From: CAVPRW01 sp046727435 [NCBI: bacterium]
GTDB taxonomy: Bacteria; Tectomicrobia; Entotheonellia; J063
Assembly (NCBI GenBank): GCA_046727435.1
Contig: JBKPCR010000530.1
Coordinates: forward strand, 1 to 7,434
DNA length: 7,434 nucleotides
Direction of reading: 5' to 3'
Positions 1 to 5,807 of the stretch are shown here, piece by piece; position 1 is the first letter of the stretch; the number at the start of each line of letters is the position of its first letter. Under the pieces are notes generated by a model. It worked only from the letters and a program-made list of their open reading frames with translations. It was not told the origin of the DNA and did no database searches. Both the position numbers and the translations under genes were made by a program.

Positions 1-1
1 T

Positions 2-613
2 CTGGACTTCATCCTTATGTTCGTGATGTGGGCGGTGATGATGGTCGCCATGATGGTCCCGACGGCTGCTCCCATGATCCTGGTCTTTGCCACCGTCAGC
101 CGTCAACGGCGCGCACAACACCGCCCCTTTGTCCCGGCGAGTGTGTTCCTGCTGGGCTATGTAGCCGCCTGGAGCGGCTTCGCCGCTGCTGCTACCGTCG
201 CCCAATGGGGGCTCCACACCGCAGCCCTGCTGTCGCCCATGATGGTGAGTACCAGCCCTGTCCTGGGTGGTGCGCTGCTTGTGGCCGCCGGTGTGTTTCA
301 GTGGAGTCCTCTCAAGTACATCTGTCTGAACCACTGTCGCAGCCCCCTCGGGTTCCTCATGTCTGAATGGCGCGAGGGCATGAAGGGCGTGTTCGTCATG
401 GGATTACGACATGGCATCTTCTGTCTCGGGTGCTGCTGGGTGTTGATGACCCTACTGTTCGTGCTTGGGGTGATGAATCTACTGTGGATAGCCGCCCTAG
501 CGGCTTTCATGCTCATTGAGAAGGTGGCTCCGGCCGGTCATTGGGTGAGTCGCGTGACGGGTGTTCTGCTGGTCGCCTGGGGTACCTCGATGATGCTCAG
601 CGGACTGGGCTAA
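2..613 (+). CDS. DUF2182 family integral membrane protein, 5' partial
   Basis: This is the C-terminal part of a DUF2182 protein, a family described as predicted metal-binding inner-membrane proteins of unconfirmed function. The reading frame is open to the window edge, so the true start is probably upstream. The ATG at 17 lies inside the family's conserved helix (MWAVMMVAMMVP) and is unlikely to be the start. Counting from that Met, other family hallmarks are the cysteine motif CLNHCRSP at about 103-110 and RHGIFCLGCCW at about 131-141, followed by LLFVLGVMNLLW. Five cysteines (103, 107, 136, 139, 140) could bind a metal. Four or five hydrophobic segments are visible. The C-terminus is complete. 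As far as I recall, DUF2182 genes often lie next to DUF1326 genes, so one could lie upstream. An attC site starts 67 bp after the stop, so this may be the body of a cassette. Confidence 0.88.
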   Translation: MDFILMFVMWAVMMVAMMVPTAAPMILVFATVSRQRRAQHRPFVPASVFLLGYVAAWSGFAAAATVAQWGLHTAALLSPMMVSTSPVLGGALLVAAGVFQWSPLKYICLNHCRSPLGFLMSEWREGMKGVFVMGLRHGIFCLGCCWVLMTLLFVLGVMNLLWIAALAAFMLIEKVAPAGHWVSRVTGVLLVAWGTSMMLSGLG

Positions 614-680
614 CCTTGCGGGGGTCTGATCAGAGTCGATGTCCCCTCAGGACCAAGGGACAGCGGATCGAAGCGGGGTC

Positions 681-777
681 ACCTGACAACCCAGTGAAGC
701 GGACGACCCACAGAGCACGCTTTTTGGCGGAGCGCATGTCAGTGTTTGTGGGCCGCCGCTCACTGTGAGCGTTATGT
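681..777 (+). repeat. attC recombination site 1
   Basis: Imperfect inverted repeat with integron attC layout. R'' is ACCTGAC (681-687), then a 5-nt spacer, then L'' AGTGAAGCGG (693-702). On the other side L' is CCGCTCACT (756-764), then a 6-nt spacer, then R' GTTATGT (771-777), which fits GTTRRRY except at one base. The arms pair over about 18 bp. A697/698 and A703 are left as extrahelical bases on the L'' side, which is the asymmetry that lets integrase pick the bottom strand of a folded attC. A further paired block is CCCACA (707-712) with TGTGGG (747-752). The 97-bp length is within the known range. R'' departs from RYYYAAC by a G that can wobble-pair. The expected crossover is between G771 and T772. 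The site is followed 50 bp later by a start codon, as in a cassette. Confidence 0.78.
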
Positions 778-826
778 TTCTGCAAGCACCTCGCCCATCA
801 CGAGCTAATAACCGAATGAGGATGCA

Positions 827-1093
827 ATGCGGACCATGATCATCATTCTCGGAGGCTTTGTACTTTGGCTAGTCTGCCTTGGAATTGCAAAGCTCCTGGC
901 CAACACCAGCACTTCGTCCACGACCATAGCCACCGCAGCATTTGTCGCCATTTGGTTCGTAGCGGCTGCTTCGAATATGTGGGTTGGCGTATCGCAGGCT
1001 GGTTACTCATTCAGGGAAGAATTACCAATCTTCCTGTTGATCTTTTTGCTGCCGTCAGTAGTAGCGGTCTTTGTAAAGTGGAAATTTCTTTGA
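827..1093 (+). CDS. Small hypothetical membrane protein (88 aa)
   Basis: I do not recognise a named family. The protein is very hydrophobic, with three likely membrane helices at about residues 4-24, 33-52 and 67-84. A conserved-looking polar loop, SQAGYSFREELP (about 56-67), lies before the last helix. The ATG has a good ribosome-binding site (GAGGA at 818-822, 4 nt away) and lies 50 bp after the attC 1 boundary, which is typical for the first gene of a cassette. The stop is followed within 3 to 18 bp by the start of the TMEM175-type frame, so the two were probably cotranscribed. Local base composition is AT-richer than the rest of the window (25 of 60 bases are G or C at 1021-1080). The gene appears complete; its function is unknown. 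Confidence 0.72.
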   Translation: MRTMIIILGGFVLWLVCLGIAKLLANTSTSSTTIATAAFVAIWFVAAASNMWVGVSQAGYSFREELPIFLLIFLLPSVVAVFVKWKFL

Positions 1094-1110
1094 GCGTGAC
1101 CGAGGCAGGA

Positions 1111-1410
1111 ATGGGCAAGAGTAGGTTTGAAGCATTCAGCGATGGCGTAATCGCCATCATCACCATTATGGTGTTGGAGTTGAAGGTGCCGCATGGTGAG
1201 AGCATCGAGGCCATTGCGCCACTGATCCCGGTGGTTTTGAGTTATATATTGAGTTTCATCTACTTCGGCATTTATTGGAACAACCATCACCACATGCTGC
1301 ACACATGCCATAAGGTGACTGGGCCGATGCTTTGGGCCAACCTACATCTCTTGTTTTGGCTATCGCTGATTACCTTTGCGACGGGCTGGATGGGTGAGAA
1401 CCACTTCTAA
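1111..1410 (+). pseudogene. TMEM175-family (DUF1211) potassium channel, truncated at 3' end
   Basis: The frame opens MGKSRFEAFSDGV, which contains the RxxxFSD signature (R5, F9, S10, D11) of the bacterial TMEM175/DUF1211 family of potassium-selective channels. Three hydrophobic segments follow: about 8-28 with the gate-forming type of helix 1, about 36-62 ending in YWNNHHHML, and about 72-92, ending in FATGWMGENHF. Family members are about 190-200 residues with six helices. Here a TAA comes right after MGENHF, at residue 99, and the next sequence belongs to a different gene. Half the channel is therefore missing and it is unlikely to work. I chose ATG 1111 because family proteins start there. 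A GTG at 1096 is in frame and possible, since neither start has a well-spaced ribosome-binding site. Confidence 0.85.
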
Positions 1411-2168
1411 AAACGCCTGAGTCAGGGCCGCATGGTCTGGTTGCCGATAGGACCGGCAACATCTGGTACACCGGGATCGCCAAAGACCACGTGGGCAAGC
1501 TCGATTCAAGCACGGGCGAAGTGACTGAATATCCCCTACCCGATGCCAACGCCCGTGGCCCCCACACGCCCATCTTCGACCAGAAGGGCACTCTTTGGTT
1601 CACCCTCCAATCGGGCATGGTAGGGAGGCTGGTTCCCGAGACGGGCGAGGTGAAGGTCGCCGCGACGCCCACGTCTAACACGTATCCCTATGGCATCGTG
1701 GTGAATTCCAGGGGTGTTCCGTGGTACGTCGACTTCCGTGGGAACCGGTTGGGTCGTGTTGATCCGGTGACGATGGAAATTCGCGAATACGTTTTGCCGG
1801 ATCCGGCGACGCGCCCCCGGCGCATCGCCATTACTCCTGATGACGCCCTCTGGTATACCGACTATGCCCGTGGCTATCTGGGCCAGCTCGACCCCAAGAC
1901 CGGTGCCGTCCGTGAATGGTCCTCTCCTGGCGGGTCGCAGTCGCAACCCTATGGCATTGCAGCGGTCGGCCATATCGTCTGGTACAGCGAATCGGGCGTG
2001 AGACCGAATACGCTCGTGCGCTTTGATACCAGGACTGAGACATTCCAGACCTGGGTGATCCCGTCTGGCGGAGGCGTCGTGCGTCACATGATGGCGACGT
2101 TGGACGGCAACCTCGTGTTGGCCTGTAGCGGGCTGAATCGTGTGGCGTTGGTCGATGTCAACGACTAG
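1410..2168 (+). pseudogene. Vgb-like (virginiamycin B lyase family) beta-propeller protein, 5' truncated
   Basis: The frame encodes six repeats of a propeller blade of the type P-x-G-(I/L), then LWYT or LWFT, then VGRLDPxTGEVxEYPLP. They begin near PHGLVADRTGNIWYTG (about 1428), TLWFT, PWYVDF, ALWYTDY, IVWYSE and GNLVLAC. Streptogramin lyase Vgb folds as a seven-bladed propeller, so about one blade and any signal peptide are missing. Homologous sequence runs upstream of the first possible start (GTG 1491) to about 1413. That GTG lies inside a blade and has no ribosome-binding site, so it is not a natural start. An in-frame TGA at 1395 closes the frame further upstream. Most Vgb-like proteins of this kind are not proven antibiotic lyases, so resistance should not be assumed. 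Composition is GC-rich (40 of 60 at 1801-1860), unlike the sequence just upstream. Confidence 0.78.
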
Positions 2169-2224
2169 CCGCAAGAGCGGGACAGCCAACGGGGCAGATA
2201 TGGCTTAGCCCCATGGGATTCACA

Positions 2225-2249
2225 CGAGCAGTGACCATGTCATGGCTCG
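2225..2249. repeat. Short inverted repeat before attC 2
   Basis: CGAGC (2225-2229) pairs with GCTCG (2245-2249) around the palindrome CCATGTCATGG (2235-2245). No U-run follows, so it is not a standard terminator. The 97 bp between the Vgb-like stop and attC 2 hold nothing else apart from a 5-bp GGGGC/GCCCC pair at about 2191-2212. Its role is unknown. Confidence 0.25.
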
Positions 2250-2265
2250 CCTGGGTGCTGTGACG

Positions 2266-2353
2266 GCCGAACCACGCACTGGAGCCGACGGCGGTGAGCA
2301 ACAGAAACGTTCGTCACCGATCATTGACCGCGGCTCAGTACGAAGCGTTAGCC
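2266..2353 (+). repeat. attC recombination site 2
   Basis: Second site with attC layout. R'' is GCCGAAC (2266-2272), spacer CACGC, L'' ACTGGAGCCG (2278-2287). On the right L' is CGGCTCAGT (2331-2339), spacer ACGAAGC, and R' GTTAGCC (2347-2353). The reverse complement of L' reads ACTGAGCCG, so G2281/2282 is extrahelical, and A2288 is a second unpaired base before CGG pairs again. The top of the fold is a further hairpin: GGTGA (2293-2297) with TCACC (2314-2318), and AAC with GTT inside it. Total length is 88 bp. The orientation matches attC 1. R' differs from GTTRRRY at one position. The crossover is expected between G2347 and T2348, and the next start codon lies 42 nt downstream. Confidence 0.8.
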
Positions 2354-2388
2354 TCCCTAACTGCAAGCGTGTCTGCGGAGAGAGAATC

Positions 2389-2886
2389 ATGGGACTCAGA
2401 GCCTGGCGCTTCATCACCCTCCTTTTGGCGGCCCTCGCGCTGACCATGGAATCCGCCCACGTGCTGGAGTTGCCGCAGAAGATGCAGTACGACGTGCAGA
2501 TGTACTCGGCGGTGAACACCACCCTGTACCGATACTTCGCCATTGTCGGTGGTGTATACCAGGTCGGCTCCATCGTGGCGGCGGCCGTCCTGACCTTTCT
2601 GGTCCATAAGCGTCGGCCGTCCTTCGGGTGGACGCTGGCCGGTGCCCTCTGCCTCCTACTAGCGTTTGGCATCTGGCTCGCGGTCGTTGCCCCCGTGAAC
2701 AGCGAGGTGGCCGAGGCCCTCCGGTCGGCGCCGGGGTCAGTGCCGGCAATCTGGATGCAGCTGCGCCATCGGTGGGAGTACGGGCACGCGGCAGGATTCG
2801 TCGTGCAGCTCGTTGGGCTCTGTGCGCTTGTACTCTCGGTGTTAGTAGAGACGCCGCAGGAGCCGCTGCGGGATCGCGCAGCGTGA
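2389..2886 (+). CDS. DUF1772-like four-helix membrane protein (165 aa)
   Basis: Predicted inner-membrane protein with four hydrophobic segments at about residues 7-26, 50-72, 80-101 and 133-153. It resembles DUF1772-type proteins, which include the anthrone-oxygenase-like group. Supporting motifs are VVAPVNSEV after helix 3 (about 99-107) and RHRWEYGHAAGF leading into helix 4 (about 126-137). The first loop, HVLELPQKMQYD, is a distinctive conserved-looking block. Family assignment is moderate and no function is assigned. The start is ATG 2389, with GGAG at 2377-2380 (8-nt spacing). A longer in-frame opening from 2242 runs through attC 2 and is not coding. The gene sits just after the attC 2 crossover, so it would be the first gene of the next cassette. 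It looks complete. Confidence 0.72.
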   Translation: MGLRAWRFITLLLAALALTMESAHVLELPQKMQYDVQMYSAVNTTLYRYFAIVGGVYQVGSIVAAAVLTFLVHKRRPSFGWTLAGALCLLLAFGIWLAVVAPVNSEVAEALRSAPGSVPAIWMQLRHRWEYGHAAGFVVQLVGLCALVLSVLVETPQEPLRDRAA

Positions 2887-2938
2887 TAACGCTCGCCACC
2901 GGTAGACAGTCAAGAATATCAGTGAGGAGCGCATACGC

Positions 2939-3184
2939 ATGGCAGAAGCCGGAGCGAAACTCGTGTTGTGGCTGTTTGTCATCAACCTCGGGATCGCATG
3001 CGGTGCTGGGCTCTATGGGTCCCGGATTGTCGTTCCGCAGTGGCTCAGTCGCTCGCCGGAATCCAGGTACCATTGGAACGCCGCGGCTGCGCGTCAAGCC
3101 AACTCTGGGCTGAGATTCTGGGTTTACGTCACCACCAGCAGTGCTCACCCATTTCCTGTCTTGGAACATCAGAAGAGGAACTGA
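2939..3184 (+). pseudogene. Small membrane protein, truncated at 3' end by a junction near 3136
   Basis: The ATG at 2939 has GAGGAG at 2924-2929 and follows the previous gene by 52 bp. Residues 1-66 look like the start of a membrane protein of the DUF1772-like or related type: a first helix LVLWLFVINLGIACGAGLY, then SRIVVPQWLSRSPES, then YHWNAAAARQANSGLRFWVYVTT, where a second helix should begin. Instead the frame continues for only 15 polar residues (SSAHPFPVLEHQKRN) and stops. This suggests that the gene was cut near 3136 and joined to unrelated DNA upstream of tag. The stop TGA overlaps the tag ATG (TGATG), so translation of the remnant could feed into tag. I recognise the family type but cannot name a function. 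Confidence 0.62.
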
Positions 3185-3789
3185 TGCAAGAACACGAGAG
3201 TCGCTACCGGTGTCCGTGGGTTGATCTCACCAAAAGGGATTACATCGATTATCACGACCGAGAATGGGCTGTGCCCGTTCATGATGACCAGCGCTTGTTC
3301 GAGTTCCTCATCTTGGAAGCCGCCCAAGCAGGGTTGAGTTGGTACACCGTGCTGCGCAAGCGGGACCATTATCGCATCGCCTTTGATCACTTCGATCCGG
3401 AAAAGGTGGCGCGATATGGTGAGCAGCAGGTGGCATCGCTCCTGGGCAATCCTGGGATTATCCGCAATCGGCAGAAAGTGCTTGCCGCCATCAATAATGC
3501 CCGGAGGTTTCTCGAGGTCCGGGAGGCTTTCGGCAGTTTCGCGACCTATATGTGGCGGTTTGTCGATGGTCAGCCGATTGTGCATGAAATCAGCACGTTG
3601 AGCGATTACCCGGCTACCAGTCCAGAATCAGATGCCATGAGCAAGGACCTGCGCCAACGGGGGTTTACATTCGTGGGTTCGACGATTTGCTATGCGCATA
3701 TGCAGGCCACTGGGATGGTGAACGATCACGCCATGGATTGTTTCCGCAGGCAGGAGATCATTGCGACCTCTACTGGGATGGGTCCATAA
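3184..3789 (+). CDS. tag: DNA-3-methyladenine glycosylase I
   Basis: Base-excision-repair enzyme that removes 3-methyladenine from alkylated DNA in the cytoplasm. The 201-residue protein matches the family throughout. It has RCPWVD near the N-terminus, YHDREWAVPVHDD, the LEAAQAGLSWYTVLRKR core, the helix-hairpin-helix region NPGIIRNRQKV, and RGFTFVGSTICYAHMQATGMVNDH near the end. By comparison with E. coli Tag, the zinc ligands are C10, H24, H182 and C186, and the base-pocket residues are Y23, E45 and W53; all are present. The start is ATG 3184, with GAGGA at 3175-3179. The open frame continues back to 2968, but that stretch overlaps the truncated gene and has no Tag similarity. It converges on the kinase gene across 68 bp with no obvious terminator. 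Any native promoter was probably upstream of the 3136 junction or lies in the 48 bp before the start. Confidence 0.95.
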   Translation: MQEHESRYRCPWVDLTKRDYIDYHDREWAVPVHDDQRLFEFLILEAAQAGLSWYTVLRKRDHYRIAFDHFDPEKVARYGEQQVASLLGNPGIIRNRQKVLAAINNARRFLEVREAFGSFATYMWRFVDGQPIVHEISTLSDYPATSPESDAMSKDLRQRGFTFVGSTICYAHMQATGMVNDHAMDCFRRQEIIATSTGMGP

Positions 3790-3857
3790 CAGGTTCAGAG
3801 CACACGGCATAAGTTTCCGTTCGCCAGTGTCTGAAGGCATATTCACCGCAGCCACGA

Positions 3858-4487
3858 TCAGTGGTCATTATCGAGTATAGCATCAGCGGTCGACCGCGGG
3901 TCGTCAAGGGCGAAGTGGATATACTGCGCCGGAAAGTAGATCGTCTGGTACGCCTGGATGGTTTCATCGGGCGACAGACCCTCCTGCTCTCGTCGGAGGG
4001 CTCTGATCAGGGCGGTTTCGAACGAACAATCGACCCACAATGCCAGATCATAGTAGCGCCGGTAGGTACGCTTTAACAGATAAATGCCTTCGAGCACGAT
4101 GACGTCCACGTCTTGAAAGTCGTACACACGTCGGTGATAGACTGTAGCGGTCTCCTCGGCCAGATCGGCCTCAATCCGAATTGACCGCTGCCGCTTAAGC
4201 GGCAGAATCAGTTGCGCAAACATGTCGTCGAAGCGGATGGCGTGGCGGTAAAAGTGCTCAGCCGGTTGCTCCCTGTGAAAACGCCTCGGTGGAAGGTTGA
4301 GCCAGCCGTCGACATTCACTGCGACCGCGTTGAAACCCTTCTGCTGTATGCCAGCGACGATTCGCTCAGTCACATACCCTTTCCCGGAACCGTCGATGCC
4401 GCTCACCGCCACCAGCATGCTTGCGTGAGCTGGAAGGCGGCGACGCCCAGCTAAAATCATCTCGATAGCGGCGTCAATGTCAACCAT
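3858..4487 (-). CDS. Uridine-kinase-like P-loop kinase
   Basis: A 209-residue P-loop kinase resembling the uridine kinase/phosphoribulokinase group. The phosphate-binding loop is GIDGSGKG (30-37) after a VAVS strand. The usual Ser/Thr after the Lys is Gly here. NVDGWLNLP (58-66) matches the position of the acidic residue that contacts the substrate hydroxyl in uridine kinases, and VDVIVLEGIYLL (127-138) is the Walker B-type strand. RRxxxRALRREQEG (about 162-170) is a likely lid with arginines. It is close to the size of a uridine kinase, but the conserved uridine-binding residues cannot be confirmed, so the substrate is open. The start is ATG 4487 on the minus strand, with GGAGAG at 4499-4494. 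It lies 190 bp after glucose dehydrogenase in the same direction and may be cotranscribed or have its own promoter. Confidence 0.76.
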   Translation of the reverse strand: MVDIDAAIEMILAGRRRLPAHASMLVAVSGIDGSGKGYVTERIVAGIQQKGFNAVAVNVDGWLNLPPRRFHREQPAEHFYRHAIRFDDMFAQLILPLKRQRSIRIEADLAEETATVYHRRVYDFQDVDVIVLEGIYLLKRTYRRYYDLALWVDCSFETALIRALRREQEGLSPDETIQAYQTIYFPAQYIHFALDDPRSTADAILDNDH

Positions 4488-4520
4488 GGCTGGCTCTCCA
4501 TTCGGAACTGGGCAAGGAAT

Positions 4521-4534
4521 TTGGGTAGACCCAA
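4521..4534. promoter_or_regulatory. Perfect palindrome upstream of the kinase gene, possible operator
   Basis: TTGGGTAGACCCAA is a perfect 6-bp inverted repeat with a 2-bp centre, placed 34 bp before the kinase start codon. The direct repeat ATGGT-AGA-ATGGT overlaps it at 4534-4546. Its place in the 190-bp gap between glucose dehydrogenase and the kinase would suit a regulator site, or a stem in the 5' leader. I found no convincing -35/-10 pair. The rest of the gap (4488-4677) shows no gene and no clear terminator. Confidence 0.25.
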
Positions 4535-4677
4535 TGGTAGAATGGTGTCGGGCAGCGCTTTCGATCTTCGTGTGCCGTCGCTGGCATGGCTGGAGTGATC
4601 GTCACTCGCAGCACCTCGGCCGTCTTCGGATAGGTATACTGGTCTTTTACCATCCACACTCTGATGCCCTATGACTT

Positions 4678-5784
4678 CTATGTCAGATCTGCCACTTCGC
4701 AATAGACCTTGATGGCGCCCTTCGCCGAGGTCAGCTTGTCGAGTAGCTCACGATAATTGTTCAGGCCCTTGACGGGGTGGGTCAGTAGCCGGCCGAACCA
4801 GCCAGGATACTCCGCCTCAGCTTGGGCCATATCGCGCACACCAAGCTCGAAATATTCGCGGTTGGCGTTGACCGTGCCCACCATCACCTTGTTGCCGAGC
4901 ACAAACTGCAAGTTGATCTTATCCGCTGGGACCTCGACGGTGCGGTCGCCGCCGGTGACGCTGGAGAGCACCAAGACGCCGTTCTTATTCAGAGCTTGCA
5001 TACTCTCAAAGACGATGGGCGAGAAGCCTGTGGCTTCGAAAATGAGGTCAAACGGCCCATAGCGCTTGGCCCCCTCAAGGATAGGTACATCAGCCGTCGA
5101 CTCGTAACGTGCGCCAATGGTTTCGATGAGGTCGGCATTGAGGTACGGCTTCCGGCTGAGGGCAAAGGTGGTCACCTCAATGCCTCGCAACCGCAACGCC
5201 AGTGTGGCCAGGAGCCCGACGGTGCCGGCACCCATCACCGCGGCCCGCCGCGGACGCCACACGCGCAGGCGGCGCTGGATCTCATAGGCCTGAGCAATGC
5301 CCTTTTCCACCACGGTGACCGGTTCCAATAGCACCCCGACGTCTTTCAGGCCCTGCGGGATTTTGACGATGTATTCCGGATCGTCCACGTAATACTCGGT
5401 CAGGTAGCCATGGCGGAGGTTGATACCACGCTCATAGTAAGTGTCGTCGGTAGTCATGTCGTAGGTGCCGATGTGGTCATAGATACTCGCGCCTGGCCGG
5501 CGCACTGTCGCCACCACATAATCGCCGGGCCGCAGTTCCGTGACATTCGGCCCGACAGCCTCAACCTGACCAAAACTCTCGTGGCCGATGACCAGGAAAT
5601 CATAGCCATCGGGGGCTGCGCCATATTCGGCGGCGTTGATCTCGCGGTCGGTGCCGTCGACACCCACACGCAACACTTTGACGAGCACGCCCCGGCCATT
5701 GGGGATGGTGTCGAGTGCCGGCTTCGGCAGGTCGGCGAGGTGCACACTATTGGCTTTACCTGGAAAGATGGCGATCGCTTTCAT
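4678..5784 (-). CDS. gdh: Glucose 1-dehydrogenase, zinc-dependent (archaeal-type MDR)
   Basis: Medium-chain dehydrogenase of the glucose 1-dehydrogenase type, expected to oxidise D-glucose to glucono-1,5-lactone with NAD(P)+. Length (368 aa) is normal for the family. The N-terminal catalytic domain has [10 protein letters not shown] (41-49), where the first zinc ligand is D43 rather than the Cys of Sulfolobus enzymes, then IGHESFG with H68 and E69, and [11 protein letters not shown] with E154. The haloarchaeal Haloferax mediterranei enzyme also uses Asp here. The structural-zinc cysteines are absent from the lobe at about 95-120. The Rossmann motif is GAGTVG (185-190). [16 protein letters not shown] and [12 protein letters not shown] fit the family C-terminal half. 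The start is ATG 5784, with GGGGAGA at 5797-5791. It begins 23 bp after the glycoside hydrolase stop, so the two are almost certainly one operon. Confidence 0.9.
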   Translation of the reverse strand: MKAIAIFPGKANSVHLADLPKPALDTIPNGRGVLVKVLRVGVDGTDREINAAEYGAAPDGYDFLVIGHESFGQVEAVGPNVTELRPGDYVVATVRRPGASIYDHIGTYDMTTDDTYYERGINLRHGYLTEYYVDDPEYIVKIPQGLKDVGVLLEPVTVVEKGIAQAYEIQRRLRVWRPRRAAVMGAGTVGLLATLALRLRGIEVTTFALSRKPYLNADLIETIGARYESTADVPILEGAKRYGPFDLIFEATGFSPIVFESMQALNKNGVLVLSSVTGGDRTVEVPADKINLQFVLGNKVMVGTVNANREYFELGVRDMAQAEAEYPGWFGRLLTHPVKGLNNYRELLDKLTSAKGAIKVYCEVADLT

Positions 5785-5807
5785 GGTTTCTCTCCCCTTC
5801 TCTCGTC

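Larger units (their letters stand above)
772..2347 (+). mobile_element. Chimeric gene cassette between the two attC crossover points
   Basis: The DNA between the crossover positions of the two attC sites is 1,576 bp, longer than most cassettes. It holds three frames: an intact small membrane protein, the first half of a TMEM175 gene and the last three quarters of a Vgb-like propeller gene. Both broken genes meet at 1408-1412. The simplest reading is that two neighbouring cassettes were fused by a deletion that removed the 3' end of the first, its attC, and the 5' end of the second. What remains is still bounded by attC-type ends and could in principle be moved as one unit. That last point is inference. 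Confidence 0.5.
1..3136 (+). mobile_element. Remnant integron gene-cassette array (two attC sites, no integrase in window)
   Basis: The stretch carries two attC-like sites in the same orientation (681-777 and 2266-2353). Between and around them are short plus-strand genes, mostly for small membrane proteins, each beginning or ending close to a site. This is how gene cassettes are laid out in integrons. No integrase gene is present, so this is either the inner part of a larger integron or a cluster of attC sites lacking an integrase. Two genes are cut at points that are not attC sites (near 1410 and 3136), so the array has also lost DNA by ordinary deletion. The left edge is outside the window. 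The right edge is set where recognisable cassette sequence ends and tag begins; that boundary is inferred. Confidence 0.6.

Noticed and set aside
614-650. GGGG/CCCC hairpin just after the DUF2182 gene as a terminator
   Set aside because: The stem is only 4-5 bp with a long loop and no T-run follows.
541-768. Open frame of 75 codons overlapping the end of the DUF2182 gene
   Set aside because: Composition is not protein-like, there is no ribosome-binding site, and most of it lies in attC 1 and the end of DUF2182.
1491-2168. Vgb-like gene as an intact 225-residue protein from GTG 1491
   Set aside because: Propeller homology runs upstream of the GTG in the same frame, the GTG is inside a blade, there is no ribosome-binding site, and about one blade and the leader are missing.
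1491-2168. Streptogramin resistance gene vgb
   Set aside because: The fold matches, but many Vgb-like propellers have other or unknown roles, the gene is truncated, and the catalytic residues could not be confirmed.
2242-2388. In-frame N-terminal extension of the DUF1772-like gene
   Set aside because: It reads through the attC 2 inverted repeat and is polar and low in family resemblance. ATG 2389 has a good ribosome-binding site and starts directly at the first membrane helix.
2881-2938. Inverted repeat GCGTGATAACGCTC / GAGCGCATACGC between the DUF1772-like gene and the next gene, considered as a third attC
   Set aside because: The right arm has no GTTRRRY box and no L'/L'' arms with spacers can be placed. 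It overlaps the ribosome-binding site of the next gene and may be a chance stem.
2968-3183. In-frame N-terminal extension of tag
   Set aside because: The extra 72 residues overlap the better-supported frame at 2939, have no Tag similarity, and the ATG at 3184 has its own ribosome-binding site and gives family-normal length.
3790-3857. Rho-independent terminator between the convergent tag and kinase genes
   Set aside because: No GC-rich stem followed by a U-run was found on either strand in the 68 bp.
4457-4702. Minus-strand open frame of 81 codons between glucose dehydrogenase and the kinase
   Set aside because: It overlaps both neighbours, has a poor start and no recognisable domain. Its upstream part is probably just the intergenic leader.
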